From positions 1,674,001-1,738,000 of the forward strand of contig NW_026570225.1 of assembly GCF_019649055.1 (NCBI RefSeq): a stretch of DNA of 64,000 nt, in the 5' to 3' direction. The translations under genes were made by a program, and so were the position numbers. The notes below the pieces were generated by a model, which saw nothing but the letters and a program-made list of their open reading frames with translations, had not been told where the DNA came from and did no database searches. Each line of letters opens with the position of its first letter. Position 1 is the first letter of the stretch. The stretch is from Paramacrobiotus metropolitanus. Lineage: Eukaryota; Tardigrada; Eutardigrada; Parachela; Macrobiotidae. Positions 1 through 12,110 of this stretch are shown piece by piece.

Positions 1-656
1 GAACATAACAAATATAAAATTTCCCTTTTCTTCAGTTTTTACTTGTAACAGTTTCCATAGATTCACATTGCGAAATTATTGCAGCAGGTGCACAAATTGA
101 GGGCTGCACGAACTATTGAGGGCAAACACACTCCGCGTGTGCCTGCCCTCAAATTTCATAACGGGAAATCGGGAATAGCTGTCAGATAGATAACTACAGA
201 TTACTGTGTGTAGTTTTTTACAGTACGTTTTATAAAAATCTGCAGAAATGACAACTGAAAACACTTTAAAGTTTAAACGTGTGCCTTTTACCGTAAATTT
301 AAACGTAAATTAAACGAACTCGACTACGAACGGGATAATGCGTTGCAAGCTGAAGCCGTACTTCTTCGCCGTTACGGTAAAATCAGCAGACTGAGCAGAG
401 CCACACAACCTGCGCCAGGTGGCGGCTACTCACTTAACTGTGCTCTTTCACTGGTTTTTGACGTCTCGTAGACTTTCCATGTTAGAGTTATGAATTTTTT
501 CTCCAAATTGTTTATGTTTTTCTGGAATCTGATAACTTTGTACAAATCTACACATTCTGGGCTATCGAACGGTACATAGACATTCAAGTTTGGTTGAACG
601 TGCCTATGACTTAGACCCTGACACACACAAATTTTGTGTACCTTCTTATTCTTTTA

Positions 657-675
657 TATAGATAGATAGATAGAT
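657..675. repeat. GATA microsatellite
   Basis: About four and a half uninterrupted copies of the tetranucleotide ATAG. This is a simple-sequence repeat with no function implied. Confidence 0.9.
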
Positions 676-2141
676 TATCATGGTTAGTCAAAGCATTGCC
701 GTTGTTCTAGATGTGCGAGAGGAATGAATAAGCATTCGTCTCTTACAGAAAGGAGGAACGTAAGAGAGGAATGTTCATTCATTCCTCTCGCACACCTAAA
801 GCAACGGCAATGGTCAAAGATACAGCGAGAGGTACTAAAAACTTTGGATTTTCGTCAGTCTTGTTTGTCTTGTTTTCAAAGTTTGGTGGATTTGCTTGCG
901 TGCGGAATTTCTTGTGAAACAATCATGTAATCTTGTGAATCACCCACTAAAAACATGTTGCAGCTGCACTACAAGTACTTATAACCACGCCTTTCCGAAT
1001 TTGTATATTTGCACAATATATTTATTATCTTCTATTTTATTTTATTTGTTAAAGCTATCCTTGGGTTAATCCTAAAAGTACAGTTATCTCTAACTGCGTT
1101 ATATGGTTGGCATTTATTTGCGTTTATTTTATTTTAGATGTAATGTATGTACTACAGCTCAGCTAGTTAAAAAATTTCGACAATAAAACTATTTACTGTT
1201 ACTGAAGTTTCCCAGTTATATGCTATGTTGTATCCGCAGTTTGCTGTCTCTATGGTTTCCGTTCGAAAACATACGCATTTCCGAAAATGCACTTGTAGTT
1301 ACGTTATGATAAGCCCATAATCGAAATTCGTTTTGGTCATGCTTCGTAATTCAAAGGACGAGAAGATTGAAAATTAAAGTTATAGGGACAAGCTACAGGA
1401 TTTTAGACGTTTTTAAATCTATCGAACAAAATTCACGGCCGAAACGTGTTGAAGGAAAAGGGACAGTTAAAACGGCGGAGTTAGGAATGTATATTTAATA
1501 ATAATATTCTGGGGAAATATCGTAAAAGCGAAGCAGGCAGGTTAATGGACTACTCGTACATGGCAAACATTCTTTTAATACAAGTTTTCATGCGCATGGG
1601 AAGGAAAAGCGCGTCTTTCCGGTCGGCCGCTCTAGCACCACTTCAGGTATACCCGGAAACTTTGCGGATCCTACAAAAAAAGAAATGCGATTTTTGTGGT
1701 GAATGTGAACGATCCCGTCACCAGCGTGGTATACTGTGCCTCATACGTATATCAAACTGGTTCCGGCATTTGTCCACCATCACCCGCATGGTTTTGCCGC
1801 CTGATCCGCTTGCGATTGATGCTAGAAAAATAAAATATCAAAGCAAACAAGATTGCCGTCAGGGCGCAGCCCAGTAAAAAATATACAAAATTAGAGTCGT
1901 CCATGTTTTGGAAAAGCAAAGATTGCAGTATCTGGATTTGCAGTACGAGTATAATCCAAATAATCGGAATACATACGTGATTTCAGTTAAACGTGCTTAC
2001 TTTATATATTTTTCTCCACTTCGGCTCCGAGCAAAACAACTGTCGAGCGGACCTAAAAACACATGAGACAGGGATTAACATTGGCTAAATGCCGTCTAAC
2101 AACTTCGCATAACGTTGTCTGGCAGTGAGCATGGACTTTCC

Positions 2142-2185
2142 GCCTAGCAGCACCTTCTCATACTATGGTGAAGGTGCTGCTAGGC
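2142..2185. repeat. perfect 16 bp inverted repeat (hairpin)
   Basis: GCCTAGCAGCACCTTC at 2,142-2,157 is followed after a 12-base loop by its exact complement at 2,170-2,185. The stem is GC-richer than its surroundings. It could be a tiny foldback element or a structured RNA segment; no target duplication was found. Confidence 0.85.
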
Positions 2186-3079
2186 AGAATTAGATAGTCA
2201 AATTCTTATGCTGCACATAAGAAAAGTATTTGTAGTACGGTTGGTGCACGCGATGCAGTTTATGTACGTGTTGCGGTGTAAAAATAAAAACCCACGACTT
2301 TACATGTATTTCCATGAGCAAAGCAAAAATAAAAAGATCAAGACTACCGAAAGAGAATAATGACAAATTAAAAGTCGCTCCTTATCGCCAAGAAAATTCC
2401 TGGCGCGTAGTCAGTTTGCTATGAAATGAGAATAAATGAGATTGGCGTGCCAAAGAAAAAATACGATAAATAGAAGCAAATCATTTAGCTAACAAAAAAT
2501 TGTACGTTTGATACGAGGACAGGCAAGTACACAATTTGCTGAAAATTCCCAAAATCAGACATGCGTTAATATTATATTTTAAGGTAAGTCTACTGTGCAA
2601 GGGTTTACTAAAATCCCGTTTTCTAGGTTTCTTATTAGTTTTAATTCTGGCTTGATATTACCATCATAAAATGATGCAATGGACGTAGAAATTATGGATA
2701 TTGAAAAGTTGTAGCGATGAGCGATTAAAAGTATTTCGGTTCAGGATATTTCCGATAATCGAAACCGGATGCACCAATAATAACGCTTGTCGACTGAAGC
2801 ATAACTAAGGGTCGCTTGTCGCTATGCCGCTATTGTCACTGAAGCTATGCTCAAGGGCATCTGCGTTCGACGAATAAGGAGATCTTCTCTCCGTCCGTCA
2901 CCGGCAAAATACGAGTGATATCGATCTTTTTGCCATCTACTTGAGCAGTGTTCAATCTGTATAGCTGCCTCTTTTTGCAAAACAACATAGAAATTAAAGC
3001 TGTCATAGCTGTCCCCTTAAGCTCACTGGACCGGTCAGCTGTGTTTGTTCACTCACTTGCAATAGTCTCAATCGATTTT

Positions 3080-3109
3080 CAACTCCCTGCAACTCCGTGC
3101 AGGGAGTTG
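3080..3109. repeat. perfect 12 bp inverted repeat (hairpin)
   Basis: CAACTCCCTGCA and its exact complement are separated by a 6-base loop. No neighbouring gene explains it. Confidence 0.85.
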
Positions 3110-4904
3110 AAGATTAAGTGTAACTAATGATAATGTACTGTAGTTAAAGACCAAAGCCGCAAAACCGGTTTTGCGACAAGGACTAAAGCTGCCGCAAGAG
3201 TTCGGCTTTATTTACAATTAGCACGCTGCCATCAGGCGTGCCGAGGTCCGAAAATATAAGTGGCGTAGCGTGCCTAGCGCTTGCCATTTGAAATGAGAGA
3301 AAAAGAAATGTGGGACAACCATATGCTTACAACACATGCTGCTTTATAACCATATGCAAAACGCCATCCGGAATCAGATCAAACAGCTCGTCTAATGTTG
3401 TTTTCTTTTAATGCCGTTTAGTATGACAACAGTTGAATGAAGTTATACATTAGTTATTAAAACGCCATATGTGTTGCCCATCAATAATAAACATATGAAT
3501 CAAGTACAGATATGTATATCGAGCTGTATCTAGAAGAATTTAACTTTACCGCCGGTAAAGTACCAGGTATTTGGGCTTTTGAAATACTTTATTTTTGCAA
3601 TTATCACAAGTTTATAAGCATATAGTGGTTTTAGAGTTTAATAATAGCAGTAAGTAGAAGTACTATAGGTAAAAGTGGACCGTTTCAGTTTTGCGCTTAG
3701 TGCTTACCATGGTTAAAATCGGTTAATTTACAGATTTAATTTTTGTAAGTAATTAACTAAATCTCATTAATTATTAAACTTATTCGGTGGATAGTGGACA
3801 CATTCGCATTCAATTACTTTATATGAGCGCATTTCCCACCCCACAGCATTAATGGGGTAAACCTCGCCGCAAGCCGCTTGCGCCTAACTTATAGCGCAAT
3901 ACATTTTGCGTTAAAAATACCTACTAGCATTCATTCATTTTATACCTAGCTAATTATTTACGTGGGCCTAACTTTCTATGCAGGGAGGAATTCGATTGTT
4001 TTCCTTGTAGTCACTGGGTTTTTAGTTAAATATTTCAAAGGGTTGCTCATAGCCTTACAACCACGCCATAGGAACAGACCAAAATCGCAGTGTAGGAGTT
4101 CTGTTTTGCTGTGGAGGTAATACAGTGTATGCCACACCTAGAACGCCACAACGGCTCTTGTAAATGTCATAATCATAGTGATCATATTATGGTACAAAAC
4201 ATGTATTACGGCCCTTAAAAAAGCATGTTTACAGTTTTTCAGTTTTTCATCTCAGTTAAATAATGCGTTAACCACATACGTCTTTCCGTCGCCTTGATTT
4301 AAGTAAATAAATTACGTAAAAACAGCTAAAATAGCTCTAACAAAACATGGCATATTAATTCAACTAAAATAAAATAAGATACCCGGTGTTGTTCACATGT
4401 TTAATTTTTAAGAAAATCGATGAATTCGAAAATGCTTTTTCAAGTGGTCAATAGCTTTATCTGTAATTTTTTAGCTATCAATCTATGAACCACTTCTATG
4501 CACAATCAGTGCATTTAATAATGGAATTAGCCACTTACATGAGCTATATGGAAAAGTGTCTTAATCCAAAATTCTGTATACTGTAAACAAGATGAACAAC
4601 ACACACAAAAATCTTTATTTTGTTTATGGGCAAAATGGGAGTAATACCAATTAATACTGTATTGTATGTAATACCATACAGCCCCTAGAGAACCTCGTTG
4701 GCTCAGTTCCAGCGAAACTGAAAGACCAGCCAGTTCCGAAAAGCACAATGCAATCGGTTAGCAGGCGCGTGCGATAATTACTGTAAATTTTACCGGTCAT
4801 TGCAAAGGCAACGTCTCCTTGCAGAGGCTAGTAAAGGCATAGCCCGAATGAAGGTCTGCTATATTATACGAGTATATACAGACAAGAGGTACGCTCACAC
4901 AAGA

Positions 4905-4994
4905 GAATTCCAGTGTCTCAGGGCAAAAGCATGTTAAAGACAAGATCTTAGAATTCCAGTGTCTCAGGGCAAAACCATGTTAAAGACAAGATCT
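4905..4994. repeat. 46 bp tandem duplication (two copies)
   Basis: A 46 bp unit starting GAATTCCAGTGTCTCAGGGC is present twice head to tail (4,905-4,950 and 4,951-4,994) with one visible base difference. This looks like a local replication-type duplication. Confidence 0.9.
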
Positions 4995-5343
4995 TTCTTT
5001 AACATGTACCCTTTGCGTTTGGCTGCACCCTCTGCTTATTTGTTTTGTCTGGTCAGTTCAACCGTAGACTACGGTTCAACCCATTTATCGCTACAGCCAA
5101 AGCCAAACTTGTAACGGTAACAGACAGACGGCATACGTAACAATGGTATGCGAAACGGTATCTTCTCTAACAATTGAAACTGCTCTTCCTAGAATCACAG
5201 ACCTAATACAAAAGCTGGCTCACATGTTATAAATATTCGATTTGGCAAGGATTACGCATTTATAGACATGCAAAGTGTGACATGTATTTCCACCTACCTA
5301 TTACGCAGCAAACATATTACCAATTCGTCATTGCAATCACAAT

Positions 5344-5494
5344 GAATTATTTAGAATTATTTAGCAATGAATTATTTCGAATTATTTCGAATTATTTATT
5401 ATTTCGAATTATTTCGAATTATTTCGAATTATTTCGAATTATTTCGAATTATTTCGAATTATTTCGAATTATTTCGAATTATTTATTTATTTTA
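5344..5494. repeat. 10 bp tandem repeat AATTATTTCG
   Basis: The decamer AATTATTTCG is repeated about ten times, flanked by degenerate AATTATTTAG units. Because 10 is not a multiple of three, the apparent reading frames through it (runs of FELFRIISNY) are produced by the repeat cycling through all frames and are not a gene. Confidence 0.92.
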
Positions 5495-7040
5495 TGACCA
5501 GTTGCGTCTTATGTTTGAAAATATAATACTTCAGCACTTGAAACTATAGCACGGATGGCACGGAGAAAAAGAGGAACTTTTGGAATGACCTTTTTACGTG
5601 TTGTCAAGATTTTTGTTGCGAAAAATACTAAAAAAAACAAATCTGTTGACCTTCCTGGAACTGTCTAGAATCTCACAATAATTAGTAAATTCTAAGTAAA
5701 ATAAATAGAACCAAATAATTCTGTCCATTTATGGCAAATTCAACTGCCACAATCTACGAGAATTTTTTAAAATGATAAACTCATCTTCCGTTGCATCGGT
5801 GTCCGGTGTCCGTCGCGCGCTAGCGCGATCGGTTGCATTTAACAATAAAGTATGGTATTACGTATAATACTGCGTAATACTGGTATTACGTTAAAAAACA
5901 ATGAGGAAGCGCTTAAATAAGCCGCACTAGACGAGGCACTAGTTTTAATAATTAACTAAGTACATATATAATTGCGGCAGCTGAATTATGTGTGCTCTGG
6001 TATTACTGTAATCAAAATTTTTTATCGAAATTTAATTTTATTTTGAACTCTTTTTTCAAATGTAGAAATGCTAAAATATAGAAGTATAGCCCCGCTGCGC
6101 GGGGCCGGCTTGGCAAACATTTTGAATTTTTTTTAAATTTTAGAAACTTTCAAAAATTTTGGGAAACGTTTACAGAGGTAATAAACTAATTTTAGGACCA
6201 GTGCGTCTTCGGTCTCAGGTACGATAATATAATTAAGAATTAGGCGTAATACTGACAATTATGATCCATAATTCTAATATTTACCGGTGCGCTGTCATAT
6301 GGGCATGACCATTCCTGTATGCGTAAAATGTTTAGAAATATATTTGAATTCTAAAATACAGATGTGATGCCTTCGCGATTTATGAAGACTTGTGCTGATG
6401 AGTTATGACCATCAATACTTTATAACTGTTATAGACTTTGGGGTTGCTAAGTACTTCGTACTAATAACGCAGATAAAAAGAAATTTGCTGCCATTGTTGA
6501 CCTTTCTAGTACTTTTTAAAAGATACTACAATGTCAGTGTATTAAATTTCAAAATTTTTTTCTGAATTTTAGACCGTTCAAACTTGTTTCAAAACGACTT
6601 ATGGCCACCCTACATGTCTGAAACTAATTTTTAAAAATATTAATCACTTTTAAAGTTGAATCTGGAATTAGGAGTTAATTATTTTGGAATAAAGACGTAG
6701 CGATTTATAAATCTATAGATATTGTAACCACAGACTGTAAATGTCTAGGCCTCCAGGACAGGCAACACAACATTATAATATTACTCGTACCAAGGTGGAT
6801 AAGGGATAAACCCTGGTGATGTTAGTCAACGTGGCAAAATTCAGTACTTTTTTTGCCGTCACACCTCGTTAACGTTTTTCGAAAGACAAAAGAAATACAA
6901 TGGCCGAAACGGCCATCAAGTTGTAAACGTACGGGAGCGATTTATTCATAATCGCTACAAACTTTTCACAGACAGAAACCCATAGTAAAATTTGACGCTG
7001 ATTCTGAATCTGCAATTTGTTTTTGCAGTTCCAAAAAGCA
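5495..7040. other. AT-rich DNA, no gene seen
   Basis: No coding signal. It includes two short GC-rich palindromic islands in otherwise very AT-rich DNA: one at about 5,811-5,831 around GCGCGCTAGCGCG and one at about 6,091-6,107 around CCCCGCTGCGCGGGG. Related islands occur near 9,662 and 17,840. Confidence 0.6.
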
Positions 7041-7467
7041 TCCGAGTCGAGTAAAGTAGTAGAAATGTGGTTTGAATCGGGCATGTATACATAAAGGCCA
7101 GGCAGGCAGCGCGCTAGCGACAGTCTGTCTGCGCCCTACAACCGCACTCACTCCGACTGCTGCTATGACTTATATAAGGCTCACTCATATTCATAATTCT
7201 ATTTATGCAAAAATCATAATTTTGTATCAAACCGATAACGAGCATGGAGAGCATAAAAAACTAACAAGAGAATGTGCAATCCGTTTTCAAAAATTCGAAG
7301 CGGTTGAGGCTGTAGGCCTTGCCGTACGTTTTGGCTCTTAATTACAACTTGATGCCTTTGACGCAAACTTGCCGAAAAGTACAGCAATTCATGCAGCAAG
7401 TCATGCAACAAGTTCATGCAGCAAGTTTTGGCGACTTGCATCACCATTAACCATCCACCTTGCTCGT
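7041..7467. repeat. diverged copy of a repeat also present in the giant palindrome
   Basis: This segment aligns along its whole length with 56,871-57,273, and inverted with about 57,990-58,385. All share blocks such as GAGTAAAGTAGTA, GGCAGGCAG and GCGGTTGAGGCTGTAGGCCT, with many substitutions. It is therefore an old dispersed repeat that also became part of the palindrome arms. No transposon termini could be fixed, so the class is unknown. Short frames through it are not conserved between the copies. Confidence 0.8.
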
Positions 7468-7972
7468 ACAATAACTTGGTAACTTGGTAACCGTAATAGG
7501 CTTTGTTACACTCGGCGCTTAGGTGCACATAATCGTTCCGCATACCGGCCGAAACGGTGGTCAAACGCGGCAGAACGCGCTGTGTGACGCCTTACAAAAA
7601 GCGGCACTGCGATGTTGGTCGCCGGCATAGGAATGGCCGGCTGATTTTTACATATTGCACCCTTTCAACGCGTTCAACGCCGCTTGTCGCGATGATAGAT
7701 AATTGTTTTATGACTGCTAGCGTACCTAAAGCGCAATCTTAATATGCGCCTTCATTCGTGCTATGGTAAAGGCAAAGGGCGATGTTCATATACGCCGAGT
7801 CTGCAGATACTTCCCGGCACGAATCAACCTCACAATTGGTCTGAATACACTCAATAGCGTTATTGTTAGATCAAGTGGCGCCGGTGGGCTGGTTCGGCAG
7901 ATCGGTGGATGGGCTTCGGCGTGCATAGGAAGCCGTAGTATTACATAGTGCATAGAAAGGTCTAAACTTGTC
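7468..7972. other. intergenic DNA, no gene seen
   Basis: Moderately GC-richer than its surroundings, with several 60-residue open frames but no recognisable protein and no conserved copy elsewhere in the window. It ends at the TAA target duplication of the Harbinger-like element. Confidence 0.5.
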
Positions 7973-7975
7973 TAA

Positions 7976-10084
7976 GGGCCCGTTCACGCGTACACCTATC
8001 TATCTTAATTGCTTAGTGGGATGTGAGTTCAACCGGGGACAACCACCTAATTGCATTAGGTCCCAAAACTGCGTTCACGCAGCACACCTATGCTAACGTT
8101 AATTACCTAGCTCTTAATTGATAGATAGCAATGCGCGGCCTGAACAGTGCTTTCCTGTCGAAAGGTACCTTTTCGTTTGCTCCGTAGACACAATGGTTAA
8201 GACATATATGAACCACTTGAGGTTCCTTTTTGTATGGACATACACGCTCTTCTGGTTAAAATGCTTTCAGAATGATTATGTAATGACCTAAAAAGATGTT
8301 TTGATTCAGGATATGATAACTTGCGTCGTTAATTACCAGTGCAGAGTATCACCGCACATTAGCATGCACATGCAACCTATTTGCCGTAATTTTACACGGC
8401 AAATGCAACCTATTTGCCGTAATTTTACCGATCACATTTTACACGAAAGCATGCGTCTGCTTTAAACTTGTAAAGGCAAAACTGCAACAACCGCACGGTC
8501 ACAGTTTGAATGCGCGCAGTCTATGTTGTAATTATTTTTTGAAAACGAAATCTTTTAGCACGGATTCATCTAATTAATCATTAGTTCGAGTCTGTGTGTT
8601 GCTGGCAGACACAATGTGTAAGCTGTAAACATTTAACTGAGAAAGAGTTTTAATGAGGGAAATATCGCTGGGTGCCGTACTTACTGGTAAGTATTATTAT
8701 TTGTAATTGCACTTTGCAGGTAATAAATTTATCGCTTATGACAAACCACTGTTGGTGATGACAGTTGAAATAAAATAAACAGTTTTGTGTTGTAATATCA
8801 GTTTATTTATTGAAGCATTGCCCATTGTACACTGTAAATTTATTGTGGTGTGCAGTTCATATTCTTCTGCCAGTGTTACTGCAAATTTACTGTAATGTAA
8901 TTCAATCACGAAAATAATAATTATTACTATGAAGCGCTTAACACCTCTACACGACACGTAGGCACCCGCCCGCTGTATCGGCAGCTGGCAACCGCCCGCG
9001 GTAGCAGTAGGCAGCGATATAGGCACCCGCCCGCTGTAACGGTAGCAAATAGCCTCCCTGGGCGACTGAGCGCTGCATAATGGCAAGCCGATATCAGGCG
9101 CATGGCAAGCCGAGATATTCAGCACTAAGCCCAACTGGATAAACTCGTGTCAGTTATCAATAGATTCATAAATTCTTACGCCCTTATTTTTTAGAAAATT
9201 ATCTCCTAATTCGAGATTCAGTTTTTGTCTTTTCGATACTGTATGTCTAAATATTTAAAAGCCGGCCTGTGTATGTACCGTATTCTCTCACGTAGCGGCT
9301 CTGTGATACTGGTATTAGTTTGGAAGCTCACTAACCATAAGCTATGTTAATCTGTGCCAGATTTAAATACATTTAAATAATTGGGTACCCAGATAGCTAA
9401 AGGTCCCAAAAATAGATTAAAAAGACAGAAAATCTTGAAGAAATAACAATGTTATTAAAAACATTTTTATCTGCTTTCTGACTTCTGAGCCTTAAGCTGT
9501 ATCATTTCATTTTTAACTTTGCAAATGATTGTAAAGCTGGTTCGGCTGTTTTTTTAAGCATTTTACACTTGAATTATATTTTTAAAATCTATTTTGTTAC
9601 TGTAACTGCAGACTGAATTTTTGTAATTTCTTTCATATTATTCCTTACCTCAAACAAAAGTGGTCGCGTGCTAGCGCGACCGATACTTGTGTATCTACTA
9701 CAACGCTGTAATATGAGTAATAGCGGTGGCAAAAAAAGAGCTGAAATACTGAGCTACTATAAGCGGGATGTATTTGATCTTCGTAAACATTACAAGTATA
9801 AAATAATTACCATTCTGCGATTTTGCTGTTTTAATTTTGCGTTTCGTTTCGGTACGTGGATAGGCGGCATGTGTTCACGCAGACCCAGCGGACTATCGGA
9901 AGCGCCTAAACAATAACTTTTATTGCACCTATTGAAAGGTGCCTGTGTGAACGCAATTCTGCTCCCTATTTAGGTATCTACTTAGAAGAGCGTGCCGCGT
10001 TCACGCATACTGCTAAGAAACCGGCCGTTTTGGGCGGTGTCTCAATAGGAAAACTGATAGATAGAAGTCCGCGTGAATCCGGCC
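7976..10084. mobile_element. PIF/Harbinger-like non-autonomous DNA transposon, copy 1 (2.1 kb)
   Basis: The left end reads GGGCCCGTTCACGCG. The right end, read inward, is GGGCCGGATTCACGCG; both continue into a CTATCTATC-type motif, giving imperfect terminal inverted repeats of about 29 bp. The element is flanked by TAA on both sides (7,973-7,975 and 10,085-10,087). A 3 bp TA-containing target duplication and GGGCC termini fit the PIF/Harbinger superfamily. The motif GTTCACGC recurs just inside both ends, as expected of subterminal transposase-binding sites. A nearly identical copy lies at 54,258-56,328; copy 1 is 38 bp longer, matching an internal duplication around 8,385-8,425. No DDE transposase or Myb-like protein is encoded, so it needs an enzyme from elsewhere. 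The 132- and 82-residue frames inside are shared only because the copies are young. Confidence 0.88.
8955..9060. repeat. short internal tandem repeat in the Harbinger-like element
   Basis: The motif GGCACCCGCCCGCTGTA occurs twice, with a related GGCAACCGCCCGCGGTAGC between them. It is the GC-rich core of the element and is present in both copies. Confidence 0.7.
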
Positions 10085-10087
10085 TAA

Positions 10088-10640
10088 GTGCGGACAGAGC
10101 CATGAAACAATTAACCATGTGCGGGACCAGTGGTCGTGGCCTACCGCTTTGTACAAGGAACAGCCGCTTCGTAAGTGAATAGAAGCCAACGAATGAGCGG
10201 CTTGTTACCTTGCACAAGTGTAACAATGGTAACATTTGTCTGTAACAGCGGCATATTAGGGAAACTTACTAGTCGATACTAGCGTGTACACATACCATTA
10301 ACAAAACCGTAACGACGAGTCGGTTTTCACTATGCACATACATATTATATCTGTACTGGACTGATTTGTCGTTACTGTACAATAACATTTGTCGTTACTA
10401 TACAATAACATTGTACAGTAACGACATACTTCTATGGACACACTTCTATGGAAACCATAATATTATGAATTCCATAGAAGTATGTCCATTACGCCATGAT
10501 AAACATTCTATCTAGTTTATTTACTCGTAGTGATCTTATTATTAATTGTGAAATTATTTATGTGCTTTTGTATAATGAATTAATTTAGGTATTTGTGCTA
10601 TTAGGTTCAAGTAAATATGGAAATGACTGCACAATAATTA
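10088..10640. other. intergenic DNA with two nested hairpins
   Basis: No gene seen. One inverted repeat is at 10,390-10,426 (17 bp stem, one mismatch, 3-base loop). A second pairs ACTTCTATGGA at 10,442-10,452 with its complement at 10,471-10,481; the same arm occurs once more directly at 10,425-10,438. Such clustered palindromes often mark remnants of foldback elements. Confidence 0.7.
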
Positions 10641-10647
10641 CCATTAC

Positions 10648-11012
10648 AAGCTGAGCACGGATGAATATCGGCTTGCGACTATCTCAGATTTTTTTATCAG
10701 AATAATGCAATATGTTGCAACATGGTTAGAACATAGGCTGTTTCTCTGGAAATTTGCAATTAGTAAGCATACGAGCGTGAACCCGCCCATGTTAGCCCAA
10801 TGGCATCCATGGTAACAAGCTTTTGAGTGACCACTGGACTTGAGGTTCTGCAAATTGCTAACGACGACTGGTCTTAGAACACCCGCGTGATCGGGAGGTT
10901 TCTAAAGCACTTTAAAGCAGAAAAATTGGATGAGTAGACGCTGAGATCACCGGCGCCAAAGGAGAGAGGCCGAAATCCTGGCACAGATGATTAGTATTCA
11001 TATAACCAGTTT
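10648..11012. repeat. dispersed repeat, copy 1 of a direct pair
   Basis: The blocks at 10,648-10,681 and 10,784-11,012 recur in the same order and orientation at 11,588-11,622 and 11,886-12,110. Shared strings include GAGCACGGATGAATAT and GGCATCCATGGTAACAAGCTT. Divergence is clear but moderate. The shared part looks like a transposon fragment, but no protein or terminus identifies it. Confidence 0.8.
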
Positions 11013-11084
11013 ACGGTATCTACATCCGCATCAAATTTCGTGTCGTACACTAGTTTCGACGAAGGTTGATTCCGGCCGCTCAAG

Positions 11085-11290
11085 AAAACTGGAAATATAA
11101 TAAATCTGAGGAAAACGTAGTAACCTAACAAACCCTAAGAAAACCTAACAAAACTAACAATGTGCGAATAATTCTGAAAAAACCTAAGAAGTCTAAGAAA
11201 ACTAAGAAACCTAAGAAAACCTAAGAAAACTAAGAATGTGAGAATAATTCTGAGAAAACCTAAGAATCCTAAGAAATCTAAGAAACTTTT
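11085..11290. repeat. degenerate CCTAAGAAAA tandem repeat
   Basis: Irregular copies of CTAAGAAAA/CCTAACAAAA alternate with TGTGAGAATAATTCTGA inserts. It lies between the two copies of the dispersed repeat and has no coding capacity. Confidence 0.8.
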
Positions 11291-11587
11291 ATTTTGTAGC
11301 GTTTTCCACAGTTTTCCATGAATTATTAGCGAAGCGCTGCCGAAGGGCGCGGTCTGCCTCTGTCGTTCCGCAATAGCTTATGTTAGTCTATGGGGGCCCA
11401 TGGCAACAGTTTGTTTTTGGGGGCTTCTGCTTCCCCGTTGGGGCGTATCGATGGCGCAATAGCGTAAGAACATTCGCGCCGTTGAGACGAATCTAACGCA
11501 CTTGGCCGCGTCGAAATCGGTTCAGCCGTTCGCCCAAACATTGGCTACATTATCAATCGTGTATACGTGGTTACGGATGTAGATAAA

Positions 11588-12110
11588 CAAGCTGAGCACG
11601 GATGAATATTGGCTTACGACTAGGTACTGTAAATAAGTGAGTTAGGATGTGTTGTTACTAGTAGTCACAGAATTATGTCGTAGTATTACTGTTTAGTAAA
11701 CTAGGCTGCGAGATTGATCGAACTGTTGATACAGCTCAGTGCATTGGGCCGCAAGGTGGGACAGTGTCACAATGATCAAGTAAAATACTGCAAGAAACGC
11801 AGAGGAGAAGCCAAAGCTGTTTCATGTTTGAGCTGATTGAGTACTAGTAGTACATACAGTGTATTGTGACCGTGGTAACAGACTAGCCCATGTTAGCCCT
11901 ATGGCATCCATGGTAACAAGCTTTCAAGTGACCACTGGGCTTGAGGTTCTGCATATAGCAAACAACGGTTAGTCTTAGATCACCCGCCAGGCCGAGCGGT
12001 TCCCAGAACATTTTAAAGCGAGAAAATTGGATGAGTGGGAGCAGAGATCATAGCGAACAAAGAGGAGAGGCAGAAAACCTGCAAGAGATGTATAGTATTC
12101 ATATAACTAC
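11588..12110. repeat. dispersed repeat, copy 2 of a direct pair
   Basis: This is the second, same-strand copy of the family at 10,648-11,012, with about 260 bp of extra DNA between its two blocks. The DNA immediately before it (about 11,500-11,560) reads AAATCGGTTCAGCCGTT, a string resembling the tails of many arthropod LINE- or SINE-like elements. That resemblance is from memory and is only suggestive. Confidence 0.72.

Larger units (their letters stand above)
1..4904. other. AT-rich DNA with no supportable gene
   Basis: Nothing here reads as a gene: open frames are short, lack domain-like composition and are scattered over both strands. The stretch holds a GATA microsatellite near 657 and two strong hairpins, listed separately. 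A short segment at about 3,221-3,290 (containing GGCGTGCCGAGG and GGCGTAGCG) recurs in diverged form at about 21,017-21,085, so part of this DNA is dispersed repeat. Introns or distal exons of a gene lying outside the window cannot be excluded. Confidence 0.6.

Noticed and set aside
5282-5549. Frames with repeated FELFRIISNY
   Set aside because: They come from translation of the 10 bp AATTATTTCG tandem repeat.
8736-9134. 132-codon minus-strand frame in the Harbinger-like element, repeated at 54,979-55,377
   Set aside because: Conserved only because the two copies are recent. No transposase motif, low-information composition, and it overlaps a GC-rich tandem repeat.
11500-11560. SINE or LINE tail
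   Set aside because: The AAATCGGTTCAGCCGTT string is reminiscent of such tails, but no poly(A), RNA polymerase III boxes or reverse transcriptase was found, so no feature was called.
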